From Dolomedes plantarius (taxonomy: Eukaryota; Arthropoda; Arachnida; Araneae; Dolomedidae): a DNA stretch of 64,000 bases. Made by a program: the position numbers and the translations under genes. Below are positions 1 to 12,447 of this stretch, piece by piece (the stretch's first letter is position 1; every line of letters starts with the position of its first letter). The DNA is taken from NCBI GenBank assembly GCA_907164885.2, contig OU015491.1, forward strand, positions 117,573,431 to 117,637,430. Direction: 5' to 3'. Under the pieces are notes generated by a model. That model was given only the letters and a program-made list of their open reading frames with translations, searched no databases and was not told the origin of the DNA.

Positions 1-536
1 TTGTAAATCTTTTTTTACTTGAAATGTCCAATAAAAAGCGTAGTTTCAAATGTAATTTTCTTGAATAAACCCTTAAACGTTGCCAATTTCAAAAATCCTT
101 TTTGTATTTATCAATACCTCCTACACTTGAATCTTTAAAATATTAAATGTTTTTCTGATAATAAATGGAAATGTAGTTTGATGTGTTGCTATGGTTCCTT
201 GACTATGGTTGACAAAGAAAATTCCAATGTTAAATGTTTTATTGATATTTATGGACATAGGCTATCACATAGGCATATGATAATAAATGAAAATATCGTT
301 TGATGTGTTGCTATGGTTACTTGACTATGGCTGACAAAGGAAAAATTGTAAAGGTGAAGCATCAGCTCAACATTTAGGCCCCTAACTTTCTTTCTACTGG
401 TCAGATATACATAATATATAGCCTATGTCCATCTGGAATAATGTACCTTTCAAACAGTGAAAGAATTTTTCAAATAGGTGCAGTGGTTCCGGAGATTACC
501 CTCCACATACAAAATCCGCTCTCTCTTTATATATTA
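1..536 (-). mobile_element. Helitron-like fragment, 5' end
   Basis: Bases 380-536, read on the minus strand, repeat the 5' part of the Helitron-like element at 6499-6975: the AAAGAGAGAGCG start, the GGAGGGTAATCTCC palindrome, then the stretch about a 'gacataggctatatattatg' core. The copy reads leftwards out of the window, so its 3' end is not visible. No coding capacity seen; non-autonomous. Confidence 0.5.
155..342. repeat. two-copy direct repeat, about 121 bp period
   Basis: Two diverged copies, near 155-222 and 276-342, share the core 'gatgtgttgctatggtt' followed by ttgactatgg and tgacaaag. They lie inside the Helitron-like fragment. Confidence 0.6.
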
Positions 537-567
<31 letters not shown>

Positions 568-593
568 TATATATATATATATATATATATATA
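537..593. repeat. (TA)n microsatellite, left side of Tigger insertion
   Basis: Nearly pure TA dinucleotide tract that continues on the other side of the Tigger element at 2858-2927, so the element probably inserted inside one tract. Confidence 0.9.
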
Positions 594-2854
594 CAGTTGG
601 TTCTCTGTTTAACGACTTTCAAGGGACCGTGAAAAATCGTCCTTAAGTAGAGATCGTCCTTAAACAGAATTTGTGAAAAAATAACATTTCCCTTCACACT
701 TTACAGGCTTAGAACTGTCAATATATTTCTTAATATATTGGAGTGTTTAAAAATGTTATTTTTATTATCATCATTATTTTATTCACAAAAAGTTATTTTA
801 AATTACATTGAAAAAAAAATAAGTACAAACAATACAATAAATTACATTTTAAAAAATTCAAAAAGTGTTGATTGCTTTATTCGCCTTGTTTTCGATATTC
901 TCTTTTCCAGATTTTCTAAAATGTTAAATGAGTCACCTTCCATTTTCGATGTAATATAGCGTCGGAGAACATCTAGAGCAGAAATTGCATCTGTGTAAGA
1001 CGGTGGTAGTGTCTCGTTTTCCGTGTCTTCAACTTCACCTTTTTCGTCTGACTCTGTGTTTTCGTTTACAATATCTTCATAAATTTGTTCTACATTTCTG
1101 AAATCTGTTGTTAAAACATATTTATCACAATTGTAGAAATCTTGAACTGAAACATCCTCATCTTCAACAGGACTTCTCCATTCTTCAGGGGTAATATCAT
1201 CTTCGTTGATTTCTACATCCGTACTTTGCAGTTCCACTACAAGTTCTTTGTGAATTCCAGCAACGCGAAAGCAGTTTTTTATTGTGGATGAAGAAACTTC
1301 TTTCCATGCTGATGTTAGCATGTGCATTGCATACAAGATTGTAAATTTTCTAATTTTTATACTGTCAGCCGAATTGTTTATTAATTTCCTAATTAAATAC
1401 TTTCTGTAGTATGCTTTCACACTGCGAATGATACCCAGGTCTAATGGCTGCAACTTGCTAGTGCAATTAGCTGGTAAGAAATGGATAGTCAAATTTGTAA
1501 GTCCAGGGATATTTGGAGTATGTGCAGTGCATCGGTCGATTAAAAGTAAAACTTTTCTTTTTTCTCGATGCATTTTTGCATCAAATTTTCTAATCCAGTC
1601 AATAAAAATTTGTGATGTCATCCACGCTTTATTGTTATTGCGGTACTCACAAGGTTTCCTGGTGATATTCTTAAAACACCTTTGTTGCTTTGATTTGCCT
1701 ATAACTAGTGGTGGAAATTTCTCAGATCCATCCGAATTAGTGCACAGTAAAACAGTCAATAGTTCCTTACTGTGTTTTCCACCAAAACACTTTTCGCCCA
1801 TATACGTTAAGGTTTTATTAGGCACCATATTGTAGAATAGGCCCGTCTCATCTGCATTGAATATGTTCTGCTCATCATATCGATCTAATATCCCCTTCAG
1901 CACTATTTTCCATTCATCCACTATTTTTTCATCTACGGAGCCACTTTTGCCAGATATGCTTTTAAATACAAGTCCGCATCTTTCTTTGAACTTTGTTAGC
2001 CAACCAGCCGAAGCCTGAAAATTTTGCATTCCAAACTTTTCTGCCAGAATAATAGCATTTTCTTTAAATATCACTCCGGAAATTGGAATGTTAGATACTC
2101 TTGCTTGATGAAACCATTGCAGGACTGCCTTCTCAAACTCTTCTGATCGGCCACATTGAATTTTCTGCCGTTTGGATTTGGATCCCAAACCAAATTTTTG
2201 TGCTGCTTCAAGAATTTTCTCTTTCTTGCTAAAATGCCTTTGAGTGTAGACTCGGGTAGCTGAAATTGTCTTGCGAATTGGACTTTTGTTCTTCCAACAC
2301 TTTTTTCCCAGTTTTCAATAATTTTCACTTTTTCGTGTAGATGCTTTCGCTTTGATGCCATTTTGCTCTGCTCACCTCGTATTCGTACTGGAATGAGCTC
2401 CTACACACAACCATGAATTCTCTAAACATGAACACGTACTTCCCAGAAGGAGTGAGAGAGGGGTGCTTTTGGACAGTTCGTAAATCACATGACAACATGG
2501 TAGGTACAATAGACTGATTCCACACCCGCACTAAGAAATTCGATCCACCAGGGAAGAATGTTCGATCTTCCGAGAAACAGTAATCCCTCCCCCCTCCCCC
2601 GGTTTATTCCACTGCAACAAGTCTATGATTGCAACAAACATAAAGGAAATTCCGGGTCTGTTATTGAAACCAAACTCCCCCACAGAAAGTAACCCTCCTG
2701 TAGATAAAATGTTGAAGAAAAAGTTTATCATGTAAGAAAAAATCGTCGTTAAATAGAAACAAAATCGTCTTAAAATTGAATTTTTTTACGTCGGAGGGAC
2801 CGGGACCGGGAAATATCGTCTTTAAATAGAGCTCGTCGTTAAACAGAGAACCAA

Positions 2855-2857
<3 letters not shown>
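594..2857 (-). mobile_element. Tigger/pogo-like DNA transposon, full length
   Basis: The left end starts CAGTTGGTTCTCTGTTTAAC and the right end, reverse-complemented, starts with the same 20 bases. Both are flanked by TA. The interior TIRs also repeat a 'cttaaacagaa/cgtcgttaaa' type motif. The element is 2,264 bp and carries one transposase gene on the minus strand. It has both ends and is nearly intact apart from a frameshift in the gene. A second copy sits at 62595 in the same orientation. Confidence 0.9.
842..2361 (-). pseudogene. Tigger-type transposase, frameshifted
   Basis: The reading frame starts at the ATG ending at 2361 (MASKRKHLHEKVKIIENW) with a pogo/CENP-B-type helix-turn-helix. 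It then shifts frame near 2224 and continues as a 448-residue frame to 842 with the Tc5/CENP-B second HTH and a DDE_1 catalytic core. Visible catalytic motifs in the long frame are NADETG (D113), LLIDRC (D218; family consensus usually has N after D) and KLQPLDLG (D250). Comparison with the second copy at 62595 shows why it is broken: this copy reads 'ctttcttgct' where the other reads 'ctttgcttgct', a one-base loss in codons just after the first HTH. Transposase of the pogo branch of Tc1/mariner; it would bind the TIRs and cut and paste at TA. Confidence 0.9.

Positions 2858-2927
<70 letters not shown>
2858..2927. repeat. (TA)n microsatellite, right side of Tigger insertion
   Basis: Pure TA tract directly abutting the right TIR. 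Confidence 0.9.
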
Positions 2928-2929
<2 letters not shown>

Positions 2930-3014
2930 AATAAGATGAAAGAGAAAACCAGTAATAGCTCTTAAGCTACTTGAAGCCAGGAACATCCAACATGTAAAGA
3001 AAAGTATGAATAAG

Positions 3015-3039
3015 GTTTTAGACAGCATTTCTTCATCAG
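3015..3039 (-). ncRNA. degenerate hammerhead-like motif, Penelope 3' region
   Basis: On the minus strand this reads CTGATGA, a short AGA...TCT stem candidate, then AAAAC. It resembles the CUGAUGA...GAAAC core of the hammerhead-like motifs found in Penelope-like elements, with the first G of GAAAC replaced. It lies about 440 bases downstream of the reverse transcriptase stop codon at 3477 on the same strand. Weak on its own. Confidence 0.3.
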
Positions 3040-3476
3040 CGGTGTCAATACTGTCTAAAAACCAATGGATTGTTTCTGATGAGTATGATCTATTAAATAA
3101 ACACACTCAGACACCTTACAATCCATTATTAACAGAAGAATTGAATAATAAATGAATTAAGTTTGAATTAAAGTACTTAACCAAAGAACACCAAGCCTGG
3201 CGCTAGTCAGAGTGGAAGTTAAGAACTTGTAACCGCAAGATGACTGACGTCATATAACTTGCAACCATTGAGGTAGTGGATACTCAGTTACAGACTTACT
3301 TAGGTTACCATATTTTTAGACTATTATTCCTTTATTTATTTAGTTTTTATTATTGTTACTACTATGAGTTAATTATTATTTTTTATTTTTCTTATGATTT
3401 TTATTTTTGTTTTTAGTAGTTATTATTTTTATTTTAACCTATTGTTATGTTTAACTTATTAATGCAACAGAACTAA

Positions 3477-5522
3477 CTATTCATTAAAACAAAAACAACC
3501 AATTATGTTTTTGGATAGACTTACTGGGTAATTATTACGAGTTAGCACAGCTTTCAAGTCTATAATATGCTTAATCCTATTGTCTTTAGAACATAGCCTA
3601 TTTATACGAACTAACTGATTTACAATAATGTTATTAAAAACAGATTTATGTAAACAGGTTAGATAATTTTGAAATTTAACAATATTAAAATTATAGTCAG
3701 ATCTTTTGTCGTATAAGTCATAAGTAAATTTATTGTTAGTACTTAATTTAATATTAATATCTAGAAAGTTTACATTAATATTATCTTGGCTACTTTTAAT
3801 TAGTTCCAAATTAGGAGGGTAAAAATTTAAGTCTATAGGGTTATTACTTTTATCTATTACTATTATATCATCTATATATCTAAATATATTGTAATTGCTA
3901 TTTTCTATATTATTAATTTCAAAATAATATAAGTATAAATTAGCTAGCATACTTGAAGCATTACCACCTTGTGGTACACCTTTGGTCTGTAAGTATATAC
4001 TATTATTATGAACTATGTAATTATGTTTAGTTACTAATTCTAGGAGCCTATTGAAACGAGTTAGTTTAATTTCGTTGTTTAAGTATTGAATATTATTTTG
4101 TACTAACATTATGATTATTCTATTTAAATCAATTATATCAATATTATTAAATAGATCTTTAAAATCATAAGTTACAATATATTTACAGTTATCTAATGTT
4201 TGTAGTTTTCTAATTAGACTATAGCTATTATCAATTATACCACAAACACCAGATGTTATATTTTTATAGATTAATTTAAGGTATTTTAATAATAATTTAC
4301 TTGCTTTTGTAGCATAAGTATTATGACCACAGGTTACTGCTCTAAAAGCAATAGGTGTTTTATGAAATTTTGGAACTAAAGTTATATAAGGAAAATGATA
4401 AAAGTTAGATGAAATACCTAGTAGTTTATATTTAGCTATGATTTTCTTAATAATAATATTAGTAGTTTCTTTTAATGGCTGAAAAAGATCACTATTTTCT
4501 AACTGTTTTTTTAAACATATGGCAAAATATTTTTTACAAATTATAGCATAGTTGTTGGCTGCTTTATCTACATAAGTGACTATAAAGTCATCTTGTAATT
4601 TTGTAATAGCAGCTTTAAAGTGTTTATAAGGATTATTAATGTTATTACTATTATTGGGTAATTTAGCTTGTACTAGTTTTAGTAAATTAATTTTCCAAGG
4701 GTTGAAAGCTTCTGTAGGTACAGAATAATTAATTGCTATTTTGTAAATAAATTTATCTAAATCAGCATTTAAGAAACTAATTATTTTCTTATTATTATTA
4801 GTACTAGGTATTCTAAACTTAGTTCCGAAATTCATCAAATCTCGCAGTGCATCATCTTCCACAATATCCATATTGCCTGTTATTACATGACCATGTGTCG
4901 TATCTAAATAACTATTGTAAATGGGCAGATGACAAACACAAGTTAAATTTAATGACTCAGAAAATTTTTTGGATACCTGATTATAGTTAAATATACGTCT
5001 ACCCATAGGCAGAGTATATTTAAAGGCACGTTTTATTTTTATTTCTTTTATAGGAAACATATCATGAAGTTTATCAAATATACTATTGAAGTTTATATAA
5101 TTAAGTTTAAGGTTAGTAAAATTTAGTACACAAAATGTGTTATTATCTGAATTTTGTTTTTTATATAAGTTTATTTTTAAATGTTTTTCCCGCGTTAGTA
5201 TTAAATCATATATCAGATGCTGATAATGATAATTCTTTAGTTTCGTATTTAAAAATAGTTCATAAAGCTTAATGATATGTTTTTTAACGATAGAAAAAAT
5301 CCAAGCTTTTAATATTTTATATTTATAATCAATTATAAACCTTTCCTAAAAACTTATTAAGGCATTTTTATATATGTTACTATCAAAAGTCTTACTTTTA
5401 TTATAACTTTTACCTCTTTTAGTTCTTTTTGAGGACTGTGTATCTTCAATTAGATTAGGGTAAATAGGTTGAGCTGACACATCAGTAAAATTAAATTTAA
5501 CTATATTTTTCTGTTTATACAT
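3477..5522 (-). pseudogene. Penelope-like reverse transcriptase, no endonuclease domain, one internal TAG
   Basis: A 527-residue open frame runs from the ATG ending at 5060 to 3477. The same frame stays open upstream to an ATG ending at 5522, broken only by a TAG at 5346-5348, giving about 681 codons. In the 527-residue part: a Cys-x-Cys and HGHVITG segment at 41-62, a YVDKAANNYAIICK block at 163-176, RT motif A (VTYDFKDLFNNID) at 296-308, motif B (GVPQGGNASSMLANLYLYYF) at 361-380, and motif C (FRYIDDIIVI) at 393-402. After RT there is a FLDI...YDKRSDYNF segment. No GIY-YIG or apurinic endonuclease is seen after it. The region is strongly AT-rich, above its neighbours. Family assignment is inferred from RT layout and the hammerhead-like motif downstream; another EN-less RT lineage is possible. 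Confidence 0.75.
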
Positions 5523-5598
5523 TTGATTAATAAAAATCAGTTTTTATTAATCAAATGTATTGATTAATAAAAACTGATATTTGATTAATAAAAATCAG

Positions 5599-5670
<72 letters not shown>

Positions 5671-5690
5671 CTGATTTTTATTTCGCATGT
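5515..5690. repeat. inverted repeat cluster with (TA)n core upstream of the RT start
   Basis: The 20-base unit 'tgattaataaaaatcagttt' occurs several times in alternating orientation between 5522 and 5600. After a (TA)n tract at 5599-5668 its partner 'aactgatttttattt' appears inverted. The RT start codon (CAT at 5520-5522) lies within the first repeat, so this looks like the terminal or promoter region of the retroelement. Confidence 0.6.
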
Positions 5691-5860
5691 TTACCAGAGA
5701 AAAAATACCTTTAGTTACTTAACTGCAGTAAAATAAGCAAAGTACGCAAATTTCTTTTTCTTTGTGGACACAAACATAAATTGGTTGCTGTTCCAGGGTT
5801 CTTTTAGGAATGCAAGTGCAATAACTTTAAAATTCAAACCCTAAAAAATGATCTCTATAT

Positions 5861-5903
5861 TTAAATACCTTTTGAGTTGATATTTAACTCTAAAGGTATT
5901 TTA
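5861..5903. repeat. hairpin, about 15 bp imperfect stem
   Basis: AAATACCTTTTGAGTT pairs with AACTCTAAAGGTATTT across a short AT loop, with one bulge. Confidence 0.6.
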
Positions 5904-6412
5904 AGGCATGAAAAAAAAAGTTTTTGATTATTTTCTCAATATTATAATATCTAAAACTACAGTGAGGGAATTTCTTTAATGCCAAATAAAGTGGAACTAC
6001 ACTAAAATTTCACAACATTATTATGTACTGAAAACACTCATGTTAAAAACATGCTTAATTTTTTCGTTAGAAATAACTCGAATCGTTATCAGATTGAAAT
6101 GTGATTAAGACGCATCCGTGGGTTAAAAAAAAAAAAAAAAAAAAAAAATCCGACTCACCCAGTTATAAGTGACAGAGGTCGCTTCGTAACTGTGATTTGG
6201 AGCGACTTCAGAATGAACCATTATCATTAATTACAATGTACGAGAAGTGATTTCAAATTCCCGATACAGCTATGATCATGTTTCTTTTTTCTTTTTTTTT
6301 TCCGACGTCGATATGAATTATTCAGTGACGAACAGACTTGATCAAGCCCACTTTACGTGCGGAGGGAAATGTGACTTTCATGCTAATTAGTAACCTTCAT
6401 TCCGAACATATA

Positions 6413-6450
6413 ATCAGTAGGACGAGACAGATTAGTCTCGTCCTACTGAT
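6413..6450. repeat. perfect 16 bp hairpin
   Basis: ATCAGTAGGACGAGAC (6413-6428), loop agatta, then the exact reverse complement (6435-6450). No T-run follows and no gene is adjacent. Confidence 0.9.
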
Positions 6451-6498
6451 GATCTCGTGGTTTCGTCCTACCCACCACGTCGTGGCTAACTAAATTAT

Positions 6499-6975
6499 CT
6501 ATACTTATCTATAAAGAGAGAGCGATTTTGTATGTGGAGGGTAATCTCCAGAACCACTGCCCCTATTTGAAAAATTCTTTCACTGTTTGAAAGGTACAGT
6601 ATTCCAGATGGACATAGGCTATATATTATGTATATCTAATCAGTAGAAATAAAGTTAGGGGCTTAATCCTAACAATCTCCATTGTTACCGCTACTGTCCT
6701 CTACCGCTTTTTGTGTCGAAGACTCCAACGATCCTTAGCGTGGTGCTATCGCGATAGGCTTCTTTTCTGACGTTAGCGGTTCGAATCTAGCCGTTCTCCG
6801 GCACGCCTTTTTCTCTTAAAAAATTAACTTTAATTATTAACTAACGTAATATTAATTTAAGGTATTATTAAGGTTATTTTTAAGGTAAAAAAAGATTTAC
6901 AATTTATTGGCTATCAATTGGAAATTTATTGTTATAATATTTTGTTCAACCTGGACAAAGTCGGGACGGGCCGCT
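6499..6975 (+). mobile_element. non-autonomous Helitron-like element
   Basis: It starts with a TC-rich 'tctatacttatctataaaga' type 5' end and ends with a GC-rich stretch and CCGCTAG followed by T, the CTAG|T ending typical of Helitrons. The first 180 bases match the inverted fragment at 380-536. No open frame. The middle contains a tRNA-like segment (see next entry). Confidence 0.6.
6705..6790 (+). repeat. tRNA-like SINE head
   Basis: Contains a B-box-like GGTTCGAATCT at about 6778 preceded by 'tagcgtggtgctatcgcgat', which resembles an A box region. The arms do not fold into a clean cloverleaf, so a tRNA-derived repeat is more likely than a functional tRNA. Confidence 0.35.
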
Positions 6976-7022
6976 AGTACTTAAATAAAGAAGTGATAAA
7001 GTAAAGAAAATAAATTAAGGAC

Positions 7023-7369
7023 TCGAGGTAGCCTTGAAGTAACGAGCTGGCTTTCGGTACTGAAGGTGCTCGGATCGAATCCCGGCACGCGCCGTTAAAT
7101 ACCTTCGTGCCTAGGCCTGATATGGGCACGTAAAATGCGTAGCCCGGAAAGTCCCTCCATGAGGTCAGAGAGGGTGGGAGAGGGTACGATCCTCCCAGAT
7201 GTCGCCCTTGAGGGTGCTCGGTCAGGATTGAGGTGGCATCTAGCTAAGACGGACTTCAACACTTGTGGTGCTATATATAAACAGGAGCCGCACAGTTCAG
7301 CCCGAAGCCTATGTGTACCTGGTCTGAAACTTCCAGCCAGGGGGCATTAAAAACAACAACAACAACAAA
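7023..7369 (+). repeat. tRNA-derived SINE, family 1, full length
   Basis: The head carries a tRNA-like stretch with a B box, ggatcgaatccc, near 7072. The body contains the cores 'gtccctccatgaggtcagag' and 'ggaggtgctcggtcagg'-like segments, and the tail is (AAC)n followed by aaataaa. Related copies occur at 14195, 16510 (minus) and 35160 (minus), which defines the family. Confidence 0.75.
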
Positions 7370-7518
7370 TAAATTAAAATTGAAAAATGATATGAGCTTT
7401 CAGGTATCTACAGACATTTACAGAGTCGGGCGCCGATCAATTGTGGAGCCTGAGGCAAGTTCTAAAAACGGCGACTTTACAAGTTTTTGGACAGACTCTT
7501 AAGTAATGAATGTAGTAT

Positions 7519-7562
7519 GTGAGGTGAGCGAATCCAATAGGGTTAGAACACAGCATCCTTAA
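7519..7562. mobile_element. right terminus of TTAA-flanked MITE family
   Basis: Reads gaggtgagcgaatccaatag, then 'ggttagaacacagcatcc' and TTAA. This is the same right end as the copies ending at 14001 and 26904. The left part is absent, so it is a truncated copy. Confidence 0.75.
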
Positions 7563-8482
<920 letters not shown>

Positions 8483-9016
8483 TTAATGTTTTTGTTTTGA
8501 AAGGAGAAGGCAATATTTCCTCCCCCCTCACACTAAAAATACAACATTATTTGCTTTCATTAACACTGAAACTCAAAATCTAATTAATAAAAATTGTCGT
8601 ACATGCACCTAGTTACATTTTGTGACCTAGAAAAATTATGTTACATAAACTCTTCGCAGTTATGTCTTGGTCCTAAATTCCCCTTTTCGAACAGAACACA
8701 ACCCCTTTAGTAGCGCGCAATCTAGGAACAACCTAATTGTCTGGGAACCCCTTTTTGTCTCCGTGCCTAGCGGATCTAATCTGGTTCCAAGAGAATTTGT
8801 GTAGCGGTTAAAATTCTCTACTTTTTCCTGACAGTATGATTGTCTTCAAGTGTATTATTACAGGCGCTGAAATGTTCACCGATTCGTACAAATATAAGTT
8901 GATTGATGAGTGCATATACGAAGTCGAATGCCGGCACGTGCAATTGAAATATGGGAGACCCAAATGAAGTGTTCTAAGGATCTGAATTGTGCTACCATAT
9001 TTTAATCAGCCCATGA

Positions 9017-9079
<63 letters not shown>
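9017..9079. repeat. (TA)n microsatellite
   Basis: TA tract abutting the MITE that begins at 9080. Confidence 0.9.
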
Positions 9080-9081
<2 letters not shown>

Positions 9082-9252
9082 GTGGAATCTCGATCGATCT
9101 TTTTCCGAACCATCATTTTCCCGTATATGTCGTTTATTTCACCCAGTCCCGACGATCAAATTGCTTTGTTATGTTCCCGCATCTATCGTTTTCCCTCTTT
9201 TATCGTTCAGTTCAGTTGGTCCCTTGAAAAACGATACATCGAGATACCACTG
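9080..9252. mobile_element. pogo/Tigger-type MITE, 173 bp
   Basis: Left end CAGTGGAATCTCGATCGATC, right end reverse-complemented CAGTGGTATCTCGATGTATC. It lies in a TA tract. No coding capacity. Confidence 0.8.
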
Positions 9253-9267
9253 TATATATATATGTAA

Positions 9268-9800
9268 CAATCGGTGCTCGTTTTAACGACCATCTCAACA
9301 CAATGGCAGCTGCAAAAATTCCCAAATGTAATCCCTTTTAATGGTATGTTTTTTTATCTCCCATATGAGACACTGCAGATCATTCAATTCCAATTCATCG
9401 TCTCCAATCCTGCGATAAGATCTTCAACTAAGATGGAAGTTTATGTTTTTAAAAAACATCTGAAATACACAGAAAAAAACCAGTGATTTCTGATTATTTT
9501 TATTATATTGATTTCTACTTCATTTTTTGTAATTTCAAAAATATTTTGCTATAAATTTTTATTTCAGAAATTATAGGGATCTTAATTTGCATTGTTAAAT
9601 TAATTTTCATTGCCAGATCTTGTTTGATAATAAAGTGGACAATAGTGTTAAATTATAATCGTACACTAATATGGAATTTATTATAAAAGCATAATTTTCT
9701 CTTAAGTGATGAGAGCTTATTGTGTTTTAAATCAATTTTCGCTATAGCGACCACCCGTTATTACTAACATTTTCTATGGGATTCGTTATAACGAGCGTCA
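9268..9800. mobile_element. MITE with GCTCGTTxTAACGA termini
   Basis: Left end near 9272 has GGTGCTCGTTTTAACGAC; the right end reverse-complemented has GACGCTCGTTATAACGAA. Both ends adjoin TA tracts. Probably a second pogo-type non-autonomous family. The exact outer bases are uncertain. Confidence 0.6.
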
Positions 9801-9950
<150 letters not shown>

Positions 9951-11014
9951 TTTATTTATTTATTTATTTTTATTCATATATATATAGTATTTTTCGGACC
10001 ATAAGACGCATATTGAATCACGTATAATTGCAATCTTCAGATTATTTCTAAACAAACTGTAAAATATAAAATATTAGATAATGGTGGAATTAATTTTTTT
10101 CCTGCACATACTTATTTCATTACTTGACTTTATGGGAATATTATAGAATTATGGAATCAGGAAACTTAACTTTAAAATCCATAGAATTATACCTTTCATT
10201 TCCTGGTATGGGAACGCCTCTTAATATTTGAATTTATTTTTGTTACCATAATGTCAAATAATCAAATAATACATCGATATATATATTTTTAATTTAGAAA
10301 CTTTAGAAACCGTGCAAATCGAGGGACAGGTGTAATTCTTCCGCTAAAGAACTGTGCTATATTATACGACATGCTAGGAAAATATAGTTTTCGTATTCCA
10401 TTATTATGGCTTATGTCCAAAAACAAAAATCAGTCTCTGATCGTTTTACCCCTGCTGGGCTCTAATTCAGGCAGCTCTACTTTTATAAGAGAAAAATTCA
10501 AACAAATTTTTCGATATTTATTTGTTCGATAGAGGGGTGTACTGACATAGAGTATATATATATATTGTGTTTTAAAATAAAAATAGTAATTATTGTTTAA
10601 ATAAATAATAATAGTCGTATTTATAATGAACTTTAATTACAAATGAATCGGAGGGGGACCCCAAAAGAAATTTTGCGATGAGCCGCAAAACCTCTAAATT
10701 TACCATTGTATATATTATGCTTATTAAAATATCTTAACTATATACATGAAAAACATAAATATAAGTAGATTTTAGACCAATTAAAGCATAAAATAAGTTT
10801 ATGTATATTAATTAAACCATTTCATAACATTTGAATGTCTAACCAAAATCCGTTTTTTTGTGGGTCATAAATATCTCATTGATCTTCGCGTGGTAATAGA
10901 TCAGAAAGCATAATTACACAGTAAGTAAATTAATGATGTCTAATTACTTACAATATCAAAACTAACCGCAATAAATGCATTTACAGATTGGTTGCGAAAC
11001 GTAAAAATATTATC
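9951..11014. other. no gene seen
   Basis: AT-rich. At about 9986-10009 there is a 'tttttcggaccataagacgc' stretch that looks like one transposon terminus, but no partner end was found. Confidence 0.4.
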
Positions 11015-12308
11015 TCTATCTATAAAAATGAATGTTTGTTTGTTCGTATTTTATGCGCTGCCGTACCGTTCATCCGATTGCGATGAAACTTGGTCAACTT
11101 ATTGCTTGAACTTGAGCGATGGTTATAGACTATTTTCATTCCGCTACGACATTCCATTCCCGAATTATGTTAGAAGTATCAACGGATATTGAAAATCACC
11201 AAAAAATCGCCAAATTTCCACGGATATTTTTGTTCAAAGCCATTGTAACATTTCATTGTTGCCAATTAAATTATAACATTTCCGTAAAAATAAATAGACA
11301 TGAATTAAAAACGTGATTTATTCATATATTGGCGCATGCAAGAATGAATTTGATATATTATTTTCATATACGGGGCCCGCCGGAATATTTCTTTTTAAAA
11401 ATGAAAATATAAGGATGGAAAGTCATTTATTTTCAATGAATGTGTTATCTATCCATTTCATGAATTGAAACTATCCCAAGCTACCTGTTCAAACTCAAAT
11501 ATACTGCAGGACACGTTGACTTAGCTAAAAACACGTGCATTTAGCCTTGACGTGATGATTTATATAACTGAAGTGACATTGAAACATAGCAGATGATTTA
11601 GTTTTGAGAAAGAATTCCGACCATGAAATGCGTGTATATTATAATTAAGAAAGACTGAAAGTGGCATTGAAACGTAGCAGACGATTTAGTTTTGAGAAAG
11701 AATTCCGAGCATGAAATACGTGTATATACTTTTTCTATAATAATTACCAGATTTGCCGTGTTTTAATATTAAATGTGATCTCAATCCATTCAAACATTAT
11801 TGATTATTATTCTATAATAATAAATCCATTCAAACGTTATTGACTAGCTGTAAATTTATGCTTTAAAATGCCCCAAAAGAGGAGAGCAACTTTTAACCCT
11901 GCAGAAGTAAGGGGGAAATGTCAAAGATTGTTGAGAAATGAGCAATGTGATGAAAAAAAAAACAGAAGAGCGCGAAGCCAATAGAATTCGAAATGCAGTT
12001 AGACGCACACAAGAATCTGAAGAAAAAACATTCCCAAGAGCTCGCAGGTAACAGAATTCGAATTGTAGTGATCCGAAGCAGTGAGACTGATGAAGCAACT
12101 TTTAACGCGTCGAACATACGATTGTCTTGGAGCTTCAACATCGAAAGGAGGGGAAAGCGATGAACAACGGCAGCACCGACAACAAACTAATGCTATTTGC
12201 TACCGCAAAAGAATTTTAGCGAAAACTGTAGAACATCATAACATGAGGCTAATCATTGAAAAAAAATAACAGAAACTGAATCCCGAGTGAAGCCGGGTAA
12301 TACATCTA

Positions 12309-12309
<1 letters not shown>
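11015..12309 (+). mobile_element. Helitron, non-autonomous, with remnant of ORF start
   Basis: 5' end TCTATCTATAAAAATGAATG, then 'ccgttcatccgattgcgatg', a pattern common at Helitron 5' ends. The 3' end is a small hairpin (cccgagtgaagccggg) followed by taatacatCTAG and T. The insertion abuts a TA microsatellite. Length about 1.3 kb. Two near-identical 'gatttagttttgagaaagaa' segments occur near 11598 and 11685. Confidence 0.75.
11868..12270 (+). pseudogene. Helitron ORF N-terminal remnant
   Basis: The start MPQKRRATFNPAEVRGKCQR and the following Arg/Glu-rich repeats (ARx-R-xx-QESEE type) are the N-terminal part usual for arthropod Helitron Rep/helicase proteins. The frame shifts in an A10 run near 11953-11962, and later segments show more stops. 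No Rep HUH motif or helicase is present, so it cannot act by itself. Confidence 0.6.

Positions 12310-12360
<51 letters not shown>
12310..12360. repeat. (TA)n microsatellite
   Basis: TA tract directly after the Helitron CTAG end. Confidence 0.9.
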
Positions 12361-12364
<4 letters not shown>

Positions 12365-12447
12365 GGGGGGGGGGACATTAATTGCATATATTGACCCTTG
12401 TATTTAATTTGAATGCACTCCGTAGCGAAGCACATATGTTCAGCTAG
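12361..12447 (+). mobile_element. Helitron 3' end fragment
   Basis: After a G-run, the sequence through ctccgtagcgaagc to ttcagCTAG matches the 3' end of the minus-strand Helitron at 46045-46732. Only the last about 85 bases remain. Confidence 0.6.

Noticed and set aside
1428..1835. 135-codon plus-strand frame
   Set aside because: Antisense to the Tigger transposase.
6705..6790. Functional tRNA gene
   Set aside because: A B box is present but acceptor and anticodon stems do not pair; it is better explained as a SINE or Helitron-captured tRNA fragment.
9986..10009. Transposon terminus (tttttcggaccataagacgc)
   Set aside because: No partner inverted end found within reach, so no element can be delimited.
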